NCBI RefSeq assembly: GCF_015070385.1
Contig: NZ_JADCSA010000016.1
Span: 1 to 64,000, forward strand
DNA: 64,000 bases
Direction of reading: 5' to 3'
From: Nocardioides malaquae
GTDB taxonomy: Bacteria; Actinomycetota; Actinomycetes; Propionibacteriales; Nocardioidaceae
Shown here: one piece after another, positions 52,623 to 61,322 of the stretch
Position numbering within the stretch: the stretch's first letter is position 1
Layout: each line of letters opens with the position of its first letter
Program-made: the position numbers and the translations under genes
The notes under the pieces: generated by a model
The model's database searches: none
What the model was told of the DNA's origin: nothing
Seen by the model: only the letters and a program-made list of their open reading frames with translations

Positions 52623-54101
52623 TCAGGAGTGGTGCACGACCCGCCCGTCCACGATCGTCGCCAGCACCTGACGCCGCATCGCCACCAGGTGGGCGGCGAC
52701 CTCCGCCGACGGACCCACGTCACGCAGCGGGTCGTCGGCGAGCAGCACCACGTCGCGGGCCTCGCGCAGTCGGCGCACGCCGTCGACGCTCGCCGCCAAC
52801 GCCTCCCGGGCGGTCAACGACTGCTCCGGGTGCCAGGGCTCGCGCTCGTCGCCCGAGCGGTGGACCGCCGCCGCCATCGCGAGCCACGGGTCCAGCCGGG
52901 AGACGGGAGCGTCCGAACCCAGGGCGAGCTGGACACCGGAGTCGACCATCCAGCGCAGCGCGAAGGAACGCGCGCCGCGGCCCGGCCAGACGCGGTCGGT
53001 GATGTCCCGGTCGTCGATCAGGTGGGCGGGCTGCACGCTCGCGCGGACCCCCAGCGCCGCCATCCGGCGTACGTCCTCGAGGCGCACCAGCTGCGCGTGC
53101 TCCACCGACCCGTGGGCCCCGGCCGCCTCGACGGCGTCGAGGGCCATCTGGACGGCGCGGTCGCCGATCGCGTGCACGGCCACCTCCCAGCCCGCCCCGG
53201 TGGCCCGGGTGAGCAGCTCGCGCAGCTCCTCGGGGCTCTGGTTGGGCGCACCCTGCGTGGGTGGGTGGGTGTTGGCGTACTCCTCGCAGCACCAGGCGGT
53301 GCCGGTGGTCAGCGCCCCGTCGCTGATCACCTTCAGCGGACCGACCCGCAGCCGGTCATGGCCCTCGATCGCGTCACCGGTCCGCAGCCCCGCGGCGATG
53401 ACGTCGTCGAGGTCGGCGGCGTAGGTGCCGGTGCGGACGCGCAGCAGGTCGAGGGCGGGCGTCCAGCGGTCGGCCCACGTCAGGGGGGAGTCACCGAACT
53501 CGAGGTCGACGAGCCCGGTGAGCCCCAGGGCAGCGGCGGCGCGCAGGCTGGCCTCGTACGCCCACGCGTCGACCCGCTCGGAGCCGAGGACGTCGCTGAG
53601 GCGGGCGGAGGCGTCGAACCACTCGTCCTCGCTGACCACCTCCTCGCGGTGCGCCAGGCCCAGCAGTCGCAACGCCGTCGAGTTGAGCCACCCGTGGTGG
53701 GCGTCGCCGGAGACCAGCACGATCGGGACCGCCTCGGTGACCCGGTCGAGCGCCTCCGTGGTGGGCCGGGCCGGCCAGACGCGCGGTCGGTGACCGAATC
53801 CCACGACCGCCTCCCCCGGGCGCTCGGCGAGGCGGGCGCGCACCAGGTCGAGGGCCTGCTCGACGCTGTCGGCCTCACTGGTGTCGAGGCGACTGGTCGC
53901 CAACGTCCACTGGCCCAGGTGCACGTGCGCGTCCCACAGCCCGGGGATCGCCCAGGCACCGTCGGCGTCGACGACCTGGCCGGGCTCGCCGGCGTCGGGC
54001 AGCTCGAGGTCAACCGGCTCGCTGGAGGCCGGCACACCACCGCCCGGAACACCGGGCAGCCCCGCCGTCAGCGGCACCGGGCGGACGTTGCGGATCAACA
54101 C
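52623..54101 (-). CDS. YtcJ-like metal-dependent amidohydrolase
   Basis: The 492-residue enzyme belongs to the YtcJ/TIM-barrel amidohydrolase family. Metal ligands appear in DAHVH (H59, H61), and later in HAIGDRAVQMALD, EHAQL and GSDAPVSRLDPW. The carboxylated-lysine position is likely in GPLKVISDGALTTGT. Substrates of this group are mostly unknown; related enzymes hydrolyse N-acyl or cyclic amide bonds. It has a GTG start and is divergent from accD3. Confidence 0.87.
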   Translation of the reverse strand: MLIRNVRPVPLTAGLPGVPGGGVPASSEPVDLELPDAGEPGQVVDADGAWAIPGLWDAHVHLGQWTLATSRLDTSEADSVEQALDLVRARLAERPGEAVVGFGHRPRVWPARPTTEALDRVTEAVPIVLVSGDAHHGWLNSTALRLLGLAHREEVVSEDEWFDASARLSDVLGSERVDAWAYEASLRAAAALGLTGLVDLEFGDSPLTWADRWTPALDLLRVRTGTYAADLDDVIAAGLRTGDAIEGHDRLRVGPLKVISDGALTTGTAWCCEEYANTHPPTQGAPNQSPEELRELLTRATGAGWEVAVHAIGDRAVQMALDAVEAAGAHGSVEHAQLVRLEDVRRMAALGVRASVQPAHLIDDRDITDRVWPGRGARSFALRWMVDSGVQLALGSDAPVSRLDPWLAMAAAVHRSGDEREPWHPEQSLTAREALAASVDGVRRLREARDVVLLADDPLRDVGPSAEVAAHLVAMRRQVLATIVDGRVVHHS

Positions 54102-54184
54102 CTGCTCAGGCTAGGTCAGCACCCCTCGCGAACCGGTCTCCGCGCCGTTGTGACGTGGGCGGCGTCCGGCACCTCCCGGGCGCC

Positions 54185-54190
54185 TACCCT
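54185..54190 (+). promoter_or_regulatory. -10 box of leaderless accD3-like gene
   Basis: TACCCT lies six bases before ATG 54197. No -35 match is visible at the expected distance. Confidence 0.45.
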
Positions 54191-54196
54191 GTGTCC

Positions 54197-55669
54197 ATGA
54201 CCCGCCTCTCGGCCCGTGAGCTGATCGACCTGGTCCTCGACGACTCCTCGTGGCAGTCCTGGGACACCGCGCCCAACCACTCCACGGCGAGCGGGGCGTA
54301 CGCCGAACAGCTGGCGTCGGCGCGCGAGAGGTCGGGCGTCGACGAGTCGGTCATCACCGGCGAGGGCACGCTGCGCGGACGGCGCGTGGTGGTGCTGGCC
54401 GGCGAGTTCGCCTTCCTCGCGGGCTCGCTCGGCACGGCCTCCTCGGACCGCCTGGTGACGGCCATCCGCCGCGCCACCGCCGAGGGCCTGCCCCTGCTCG
54501 GCGCCCCGGTCTCCGGAGGCACCCGGATGCAGGAGGGCACGGTCGCCTTCGTGCAGATGGTGCGCATCTCCGAGGCGATCGCGGCGCACAAGGCCGCCGG
54601 ACTGCCCTACTTCGTCTACCTGCGCCACCCCACGACCGGCGGCGTCATGGCGTCGTGGGGCTCCTTGGGGCACATCACCGTCGCCGAGCCCGGCGCCCTG
54701 CTGGGCTTCCTGGGCCCCCGCGTCTACGAGGCGCTCTACGGCGAGCCGTTCCCCGAGGGCGTCCAGACCTCGGAGAACCTGTTCGCCCGCGGCATCATCG
54801 ACGGAGTCGTGCCCCCCGAGGAGATCGGCGAGGTGGTGCACCGGGCCCTCGAGATCATCGAACGCGCCCGGCACCCGCGAGCCGTGACGCCGGACCCGGG
54901 CCTCCCGCAGGTGACCGCGGTGGACGCGTGGGAGTCGGTCACGCGCTCGCGCAGCCCCGAGCGTCCGGGCGTACGCCGGTTGCTCAAGTACGCGGCCAGC
55001 GACGTCCTGCCGCTCAACGGCACCAGCCAGGGCGAGGCCGACCCCGGGCTGCTGATCGCCCTGGCGCGGTTCGGTGACGCGCCGTGTGTCTTCCTCGGTC
55101 AGGACCGGCGCAGCCAGACCCCTGACCACCCGATGGGACCCGGTGCCCTGCGCGAGGCGCGGCGCGGCATGCAGCTCGCCTCGCAGCTGCAGCTGCCCCT
55201 GGTGACCGTCATCGACACCCAGGGTGCCGCGCTGAGCGCCGAGGCCGAGAACGGCGGGCTGGCCGGCGAGATCGCGCGGTGCCTCGCCGAGCTCGTGAGC
55301 CTCGACGCGCCGACGCTCTCGCTGATGCTCGGCGAGGGCACCGGGGGCGGGGCCCTGGCGCTGCTCCCCGCGGACCGCGTGGTCGCCGCCCAGCACGCGT
55401 GGCTCTCCCCGTTGCCGCCCGAAGGGGCGAGTGCCATCGTGCACCGCACCGTCGACCACGCGCCGGACATGGCCCGGGCCCAGCACGTGCGGTCGACCGA
55501 CCTCTTCGCGCGCGGCACGGTCGACCGCATCGTCGAGGAGCTCCCCGACGCCGCCGAGGAGCCCGAGGCGTTCTGTCGACGGGTGGGCGCGGTGCTGGAG
55601 CACGAGCTCACCCAGCTCCTGGCGTCCGGCCCTGGGGCCCCCGCGGACCGGGCGGCCCGCTACGCCTGA
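54197..55669 (+). CDS. accD3: Acyl-CoA carboxylase carboxyltransferase, AccD3-like (beta and alpha halves fused)
   Basis: This 490-residue protein carries both halves of a biotin-dependent carboxyltransferase. The first has SGVDESVITGEGTLRGRRV, then APVSGGTRMQEGTVAF and WGSLGHITVAEPGALLGFLG; the second has GQDRRSQTPDHPMGPGALR and LVTVIDTQGAALSAEAEN. It closely resembles mycobacterial AccD3, whose substrate is not settled. There is no zinc-finger N-terminus as in E. coli AccD. No biotin carrier or carboxylase gene is adjacent, so it must draw these from elsewhere. Confidence 0.88.
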   Translation: MTRLSARELIDLVLDDSSWQSWDTAPNHSTASGAYAEQLASARERSGVDESVITGEGTLRGRRVVVLAGEFAFLAGSLGTASSDRLVTAIRRATAEGLPLLGAPVSGGTRMQEGTVAFVQMVRISEAIAAHKAAGLPYFVYLRHPTTGGVMASWGSLGHITVAEPGALLGFLGPRVYEALYGEPFPEGVQTSENLFARGIIDGVVPPEEIGEVVHRALEIIERARHPRAVTPDPGLPQVTAVDAWESVTRSRSPERPGVRRLLKYAASDVLPLNGTSQGEADPGLLIALARFGDAPCVFLGQDRRSQTPDHPMGPGALREARRGMQLASQLQLPLVTVIDTQGAALSAEAENGGLAGEIARCLAELVSLDAPTLSLMLGEGTGGGALALLPADRVVAAQHAWLSPLPPEGASAIVHRTVDHAPDMARAQHVRSTDLFARGTVDRIVEELPDAAEEPEAFCRRVGAVLEHELTQLLASGPGAPADRAARYA

Positions 55670-55751
55670 GCGCCCACCTGGTCAGGCCTCCGCGCGACGG
55701 ACTTCAGCGAATCCGTGCCCGTCGGGGCCTCCGTCCTGTGACCATCGGGGG

Positions 55752-56318
55752 GTGAACCTCACCGGTCCCCAGCCGCAGCACGAGATCGACGAACTCCTCG
55801 CACCTGCCCCCCGGCCGCCCGCCGCCATCTGGGTGGTGGCCTGGACGTGGGTGGGCATCCACCTCCTGTGGCTGGCGCAGACCGGCATCGACGACGTGCC
55901 CACGGGCACGCTCCTCTTCGGGGTGCTCCTCAGCATGGGATTCATGACCTGGGCGTGCACCGGGGTCCTCCGTGCCCGCCGGGGCCGGATGGTGCTGGCC
56001 TGGGTCTTCATGGCCGTGGCCGTGACCGGCGCGATCATGGAGTTCTGGGAGACCGAGGACGCGCTCGACGTGGTGGTCGCCCTGGTGGTGCTGCCCGCCA
56101 CCCTCGTCTCCGCCGGCGCCCTGGCCCTCTACCAGCGCAGCGCGTGGTACCTGTGGAACCGGGAGAAGCCGCTGCTCGCCCGGAGCGCACCCATCGCCCA
56201 CGTCATCGTGCTGGGGCTGCTGGTCGGGGCGCTCTCCGGCGTCTCGGCCAACGTACGCATGGAGTCCGGCGAGCCGCAGTTGCCGGAGCCGCAGCCCGGC
56301 GAGGTCGTCGTTCCCTGA
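55752..56318 (+). CDS. Hypothetical membrane protein with about five helices
   Basis: The 188-residue protein is not recognised. Predicted helices lie near 24-45, 52-70, 78-95, 102-125 and 148-168, with a polar N-terminus and a Pro/Glu-rich outside tail (EPQLPEPQPGEVVVP). The start is GTG after GGGGG. The gene is convergent with the AI-2E family transporter gene, 11 bp away. Confidence 0.65.
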   Translation: MNLTGPQPQHEIDELLAPAPRPPAAIWVVAWTWVGIHLLWLAQTGIDDVPTGTLLFGVLLSMGFMTWACTGVLRARRGRMVLAWVFMAVAVTGAIMEFWETEDALDVVVALVVLPATLVSAGALALYQRSAWYLWNREKPLLARSAPIAHVIVLGLLVGALSGVSANVRMESGEPQLPEPQPGEVVVP

Positions 56319-56328
56319 CCGGGACGCC

Positions 56329-57675
56329 TCAGGAACCGCGAGTCGCGGAGCGCCTGGCGCGACGTGCCTTCACCTTGGTGATGACCGTGCCGACCTTCTC
56401 GCCGACACCGGCGAGCGGGTTGTAGGGCGGGTCGGCCTCGTCCTCCTCGTCGGGTCGAGGCAGTGGTGGGTCGCCGCCGGCCAGCACGGCCCGGTCGGAC
56501 TGCTCGGACAGGTAGCGGAAGATCACCGCACCCACGGCGGCGACCGGCACGGCGAGGAAGGCGCCGGCGATGCCGAAGAGCCCACCGCCGAGCGTGACCG
56601 AGAGCAGCACGATCGCCGGGTGCAGGTTCATCGACTTCGACTGCAGGATCGGGGAGAGCAGGTTGCCCTCGACCTGCTGCACCACCACGATGAGCAGCAG
56701 CACCCACAGGGCGCCGGTGATGCCGTTGGAGACCAGCGCCACCAGCACCGCGATGGCACCGGCAGCGATCGCACCCACGATCGGGATGAAGCCGCCGAAG
56801 AAGGTCAGCACCGCCAGCGGCACGGCCAGGGGCACCCCGATGACGAGGAGTCCGATGCCGATCAGGATCGCGTCGATGCCGCTGACCAGCGCCTGGGTGC
56901 GGATGAAGCCGCCCAGGGTCTGCCAGATCCGCGTGGAGACCTCGACGAGGTGGGAACCGACTCCCGGACCGGTGACGTCACGCAGCCACGGCTGGAACTT
57001 CCGCCCGTCCTTGAGGAAGAAGAAGGTCAGGAAGGCGATGACCACCAGGTTGATCAGCACCGTGGTCAACGCACTGACCCCGGTGATCACGCCACTGGCG
57101 ATCACGTCGGCGGAGTCGGTCAGCCGCGCCTGGGCAGCGGCCAGGAACTCGTCGATCTGTTCCTTGTTGAAGAGGTTGGAGTCCTGGACCCAGGTCTGCA
57201 GCTCCTCGATGCCCTTGACGGCGTCGTCGGCGATCTCGGTGCTCTGGTCGGCCACCGACGGCGCCATCAGGTAGACGGCCCCGGTCACCAGCGCCACACC
57301 GCCCAGCAGCGTCGCCGCCGCGGCCAGCGCCGCCGGGAACCGGAGACGGCGCTCGAAGACCTCCGCGAACGGGGCGAGCACCGCGGTCACGAGCAGCGCA
57401 AGGGCGACCGGCATGAGAATGCCCCACGTCTTGCCGATGACTTCACCGACGATGACCAGGGCGATCGCGATCAGGATCCACCGCGCGCTCCACGTCGCCG
57501 CCCAGGCGATGCCGCGGCCGATGACCTCCTCCTTGCGCGGACCGGAGGGCAGCTGGCTCACCGCGTCGGCGGCGGCCAGCTCGGCGTCGCGCGTGCCGGG
57601 GGCAGCGGACTCGTCGGGACGCGGAGCGGGGTCGCGCAGCGACTCGTGCTTCGGGTCAGGCGTGGGAGCAGACAT
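56329..57675 (-). CDS. AI-2E family transporter (PerM/TqsA-like)
   Basis: This 448-residue membrane protein belongs to the AI-2E exporter family, whose members export autoinducer-2 or act as Na+/H+ antiporters. About eight helices are predicted. Characteristic blocks are FLTFFFLKDGRKFQPWL (family motif FFLKDG), the helix VDQST-containing loop, and the block GFIPIVGAIAAGAIAVLVAL with VEGNLLSPILQSKSMNLHPAIVLLSV, quoted in parts. The last 60 residues are charged and end in ARRARRS. ATG 57675 is preferred because upstream residues look non-coding. Confidence 0.88.
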   Translation of the reverse strand: MSAPTPDPKHESLRDPAPRPDESAAPGTRDAELAAADAVSQLPSGPRKEEVIGRGIAWAATWSARWILIAIALVIVGEVIGKTWGILMPVALALLVTAVLAPFAEVFERRLRFPAALAAAATLLGGVALVTGAVYLMAPSVADQSTEIADDAVKGIEELQTWVQDSNLFNKEQIDEFLAAAQARLTDSADVIASGVITGVSALTTVLINLVVIAFLTFFFLKDGRKFQPWLRDVTGPGVGSHLVEVSTRIWQTLGGFIRTQALVSGIDAILIGIGLLVIGVPLAVPLAVLTFFGGFIPIVGAIAAGAIAVLVALVSNGITGALWVLLLIVVVQQVEGNLLSPILQSKSMNLHPAIVLLSVTLGGGLFGIAGAFLAVPVAAVGAVIFRYLSEQSDRAVLAGGDPPLPRPDEEDEADPPYNPLAGVGEKVGTVITKVKARRARRSATRGS

Positions 57676-57705
57676 GGGGGAAGTGTGGCAGGTCTCGCCC
57701 ACGTT

Positions 57706-58503
57706 TCAGTGCGGCACGACCATGGGAGTGCCCGCGACAGGGTCGGGCACGACCTCGCACTCCATGCCGAAGACCGTGCGCACCAGCTCGGGGGTCATCA
57801 CCTCGCCCGGCGGACCGGCCGCCACCACGGCGCCTGATCGCATCGCCACCACGTGGTCGGCAAAACGGCACGCCTGGTTGACGTCGTGCAGCACCGCGAC
57901 GACCGTACGACCCTCGTCGCGCAGCCGAGCCAGCAGCCGGAGCAGCTCGTACTGATGGGCGATGTCGAGGAAGGTGGTGGGCTCGTCGAGCAGCAGCCAC
58001 GGCGTCTCCTGAGCCAGCACCATCGCGATCCAGGCGCGTTGCGCCTGGCCACCGGAGAGCTCCTCCACCCGGCGCTCGGCCAGCTCGACGACGCCGGCCG
58101 CCGCCATGGCCTGCTCCACGGCCGCCTGGTCGACGGTCGTCCAGCCGGAGAGCATCCCGCGGTGCGGATGGCGGCCGCGCCGCACCAGGCCCTCGACGGA
58201 GATGCCCTCCGGCGGGCTGAGCCGCTGCGGCAGGAAACCCACCTGGCGGGCGACGTCGCGCGGGCGCAGGCGACGTACGTCCTCGCCGTCGAGGGTCACC
58301 GCACCCTCTCGGGGTTCGAGGAGCCGCACCATTGCCCGCAGCATCGTCGACTTGCCGCAGGCGTTGGCGCCGACGACCGCCGTGAAGGCGCCGTCGGGCA
58401 CCACGACGTCGAGGCCGGTGGAGATCACCCGCTCGCCGTAGGCCAGGGTCAGGCCCTCGGCCCGCAGCCGACCGTGCACGTTGCTCCCGTCGAGCAGGGT
58501 CAT
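57706..58503 (-). CDS. Siderophore ABC transporter ATPase, cluster 2
   Basis: This 265-residue FecE-type ATPase has Walker A GANACGKST, Q-loop FLPQRLSPPEG, signature LSGGQAQR, Walker B LLLDEPTTFLD and H-switch VLHDVNQA. The ending MECEVVPDPVAGTPMVVPH parallels that of cluster 1. It is the last gene of the second iron operon and overlaps the permease by ATGA. Confidence 0.95.
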   Translation of the reverse strand: MTLLDGSNVHGRLRAEGLTLAYGERVISTGLDVVVPDGAFTAVVGANACGKSTMLRAMVRLLEPREGAVTLDGEDVRRLRPRDVARQVGFLPQRLSPPEGISVEGLVRRGRHPHRGMLSGWTTVDQAAVEQAMAAAGVVELAERRVEELSGGQAQRAWIAMVLAQETPWLLLDEPTTFLDIAHQYELLRLLARLRDEGRTVVAVLHDVNQACRFADHVVAMRSGAVVAAGPPGEVMTPELVRTVFGMECEVVPDPVAGTPMVVPH

Positions 58504-59513
58504 CGCTTCACTTCCTTCACGAGCAGCCAGGTGAGGTAGAGGCCGCCGACCGCGGTGGTCACCACGCCGACCGGCAGGGGGACGGGACGGGTCAGGGTCT
58601 GGGCGAGCAGGTCGGAGGCGACGAGCACCAACGCCCCCGTCACGCCGGCCGCGAGCAGCGGCACCCCGGCGCTGCGGGTGAGTCGACGGCCGATCTGCGG
58701 CGCGGCCAGCGCCACGAAGACGATCGGCCCCGCGACCGCGGTCACGGTCGCCGTGCACCCGACGCCGAGCAGCACGAGGACCAGGCGGTGCGCCCCGAGG
58801 CGTACGCCCGTGGTCACCGCCACCTCGTCGCCCAGCGCCGCCTGGTGCATGGTGCGCGAGGCGAGCCCCAGCCCGAGGGCCAGCAGCCCGACGACCGCGC
58901 AGGGCATGACGACGTCGTCCCAGCCGAAGCCGTTGAGCGAGCCCGCGCTCCAGGCGGTCGCGGCGATGGCGACGTCGAGCTCGGCGCGCATCACCACCCA
59001 CTGGTTGAACGCGGTCAGCATGGCGTTGACCGCGATCCCGATGACGACGAGGCGCAACCCGCTGAAGCCCTGGCGCCGGGAGAGCAGGTAGACCGTCAGG
59101 GCGGTGGCCACCCCGGCCGCGACGGCACCGACCGCGACCGCCGCCGAGGAGACCTGTCCGGTCGCGCCGATGCCGACGCCGAGGGTCAGCACCAGCAGCG
59201 CCCCGGTCCAGGCCCCGGCGTCGAGGCCGATGATGTCGGGGCTGCCCAAGGGGTTGCGGGTGAGGTTCTGGAAGACGGCCCCGGCGAGCCCCAGCGCGGC
59301 GCCGAGGACCAGCGCGGCCACCACCTGCGGCAGGCGCCACTGGGTGATCACGAGCACCTTGTCGCCCCGCCCGACCAGGGCGGAGAGGACCTCGCCGGGA
59401 GGGCTCCACGTGGGCCCGTGGGCGAGCGCGACGAACCCGACCGCCAGGGCGGTCACGAGGATCACCCCGCAGGCGGCCAGGTAGCGGCGGAGCTCGGCGG
59501 CCGGGGTGCTCAC
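58500..59513 (-). CDS. FecCD-type siderophore ABC permease, cluster 2 (second permease)
   Basis: The 337-residue permease shows RLPQVVAALVLGAALGLAG, FQNLTRNPLGSPDIIGLDAGA and GPIVFVALAAPQIGRRLTRS. About ten helices are predicted. It is the heterodimer partner of the preceding permease. The GTG start overlaps the upstream stop (GTGA). Confidence 0.93.
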   Translation of the reverse strand: MSTPAAELRRYLAACGVILVTALAVGFVALAHGPTWSPPGEVLSALVGRGDKVLVITQWRLPQVVAALVLGAALGLAGAVFQNLTRNPLGSPDIIGLDAGAWTGALLVLTLGVGIGATGQVSSAAVAVGAVAAGVATALTVYLLSRRQGFSGLRLVVIGIAVNAMLTAFNQWVVMRAELDVAIAATAWSAGSLNGFGWDDVVMPCAVVGLLALGLGLASRTMHQAALGDEVAVTTGVRLGAHRLVLVLLGVGCTATVTAVAGPIVFVALAAPQIGRRLTRSAGVPLLAAGVTGALVLVASDLLAQTLTRPVPLPVGVVTTAVGGLYLTWLLVKEVKR

Positions 59514-60499
59514 AGGGCGACCGTCCCGTAGCGCCGGACGACCCAGACCAGCACAGGCCCGCCGAGGAACGCGGTGACGGTGGCGACCGGCACCTCCCCG
59601 GTGGTCAGCAGCACGCGGGCCAGCACGTCGGCGGCGAGCACGAGGACCGGTCCGCCGAGCAGGCACAGGGTCACCAGCCAGCCGATCGAGCCCGCGGCGG
59701 CCCGACGCACCACGTGCGGCACGATCAGCCCGACGAAGGCGATCGGCCCGGCGACGGCTGTGGCCGCGGCAGCGAGCGCGGTGACCACGAGCAGGGTGAG
59801 CACCCGGGTGGTGCGCACCCGCGTGCCGAGGGTGGTGGCGACGGCCTCACCGAGCGCCACGGCGCTGAGCGACGGCACCAGCAGCACCGCCGCCACGAGC
59901 GCGACGGCGATGACCGCCAGCGGCAACTCCAGCGCCGTCTGCTCACGGCCGGCCAGCGACCCCACGGACCAGTAGCGATAGCTGTCGAAGACCTCCGGCC
60001 GGGTGAGGCGGATGCCCAGGCCGAGACCGGCGAGCACGGCGCTGAGGGCGACGCCGGCGAGCAGCAGGCGCAGGGGCGACTCCCGCCCGACCGCGTAGAC
60101 GGCGGCGGTCGCCACGACGGCGCCGACCGCGGCGGCAGCGAGGGTGGCGCCCTGGCCGTCGAGGCCCCACAGCGCGGTGGCCACGACGATGGCGAAGGAG
60201 GCGCCTGCCGTCACGCCGAGGATGCCCGGCTCGGCGAGCGGGTTGCGGGTCATCGTCTGCACCAGGGCCCCGGCGACGGCCAGAGCCGCACCCACGGCGC
60301 ACGCCAGCCAGAGTCGCGGCAGGCGCAGCTCCCGCACGACGACGTGGTCGTCCGTGCCGGCGTACGCGGTGAAGGCGTTCGCCACCTCCGTCAGCGGGAC
60401 GGCGCGGGACCCCACGCAGAGGCTGAGGGCGGCGACGGCGACCAGCGCCACCACCACCCCCACCAGGCCGAGCAGGCGCCTGGCCGATCCCTCATTCAT
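59510..60499 (-). CDS. FecCD-type siderophore ABC permease, cluster 2 (first permease)
   Basis: The 329-residue permease shows RLPRLWLACAVGAALAVAG, TMTRNPLAEPGILGVTAGAS and AGPIAFVGLIVPHVVRRAAAG. The start ATG 60499 lies inside the end of the siderophore-interacting protein gene (8-bp overlap), and it gives a normal first helix. A longer open frame upstream is antisense-free but unrelated to permeases. Confidence 0.92.
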   Translation of the reverse strand: MNEGSARRLLGLVGVVVALVAVAALSLCVGSRAVPLTEVANAFTAYAGTDDHVVVRELRLPRLWLACAVGAALAVAGALVQTMTRNPLAEPGILGVTAGASFAIVVATALWGLDGQGATLAAAAVGAVVATAAVYAVGRESPLRLLLAGVALSAVLAGLGLGIRLTRPEVFDSYRYWSVGSLAGREQTALELPLAVIAVALVAAVLLVPSLSAVALGEAVATTLGTRVRTTRVLTLLVVTALAAAATAVAGPIAFVGLIVPHVVRRAAAGSIGWLVTLCLLGGPVLVLAADVLARVLLTTGEVPVATVTAFLGGPVLVWVVRRYGTVAL

Positions 60500-61322
60500 C
60501 GAACTCGACCACGCCACGCTTCCAGTAGCCGGTGACCAGGGCGTCGATGCCACGCTCGCGCGCCCAACGGCGCAGCGGCCGGACGTCGCCCGCCTCGCCG
60601 GCGGCGAAGAGGAACGTGTCGGCGGGCAGCTCGAGCCCGGCGACGACGTCAGCGGCCCGGGATCCGTCGGCACGGTCGAACCACTGCACGCGTACGCCCG
60701 CGCGCGCCGCGAGCGGGTAGCCGCGCTCGTGCTCGTGGTCGACGTCGAGGACCACGTCGGCCGAGACGTCGGCAGGAGACTCCTCGAGCCAGCGGGCGAC
60801 GGCGGGCAGTCCGGTGGGATCGGCGACCAGGACGTAGTGGCCGTAGGTGTGGGCGAAGACCTTCGCGCCGGGCGGGCCCGCGACCACGACCTCCTCGCCC
60901 ACCTCGGCGCGGACGGCCCACTCGGAGGCGAGGCCGCCGGGGTGGAGCACCACGTCCAGGTCGAGCTCGCCCGCTGCAGCGTCGAACCGGCGCACGGTGT
61001 ACTTGCGGCTCGGCGGCAGGGGGCGCGGCCACGTCAACGCTCCGCTGGCGTCGGGCACCGGGTCGGTGCGGGTGCCGTCCGGCTGGGCGAAGACCACCTT
61101 GACGTGGTCGTCGGCCGCGTGGGTCTCGAAATGGGCGAGCTCGGGGCCGCGCAGGGTGAGCCGGAGCATCGAGGGCGTCACCAGCTCGCGCGTCGCCAGC
61201 ACGGTGCGGGTCAAGCGGATCGGGTAGCCGATCCGGGCCGTGCCACGCCCCGTGGCTCGGAAAGCCTCGACCTTGGCCCCGGGGTCGACGCGGCTGTAGT
61301 CGTCGTGCGCGGAACCGCTCAC
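60492..61322 (-). CDS. Siderophore-interacting protein (ferric-siderophore reductase), cluster 2
   Basis: This 276-residue flavoprotein carries RKYTVRRF (FAD site), LHPGGLASEWA, and AGPPGAKVF, then LVADPTGLPAVARWLEESP (NAD(P)H site) and a terminal TGYWKRG. It corresponds to the protein of cluster 1, but here the gene is second in the operon, directly after the binding lipoprotein, and not last. The GTG start overlaps the lipoprotein stop (GTGA). Confidence 0.92.
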   Translation of the reverse strand: MSGSAHDDYSRVDPGAKVEAFRATGRGTARIGYPIRLTRTVLATRELVTPSMLRLTLRGPELAHFETHAADDHVKVVFAQPDGTRTDPVPDASGALTWPRPLPPSRKYTVRRFDAAAGELDLDVVLHPGGLASEWAVRAEVGEEVVVAGPPGAKVFAHTYGHYVLVADPTGLPAVARWLEESPADVSADVVLDVDHEHERGYPLAARAGVRVQWFDRADGSRAADVVAGLELPADTFLFAAGEAGDVRPLRRWARERGIDALVTGYWKRGVVEFDE

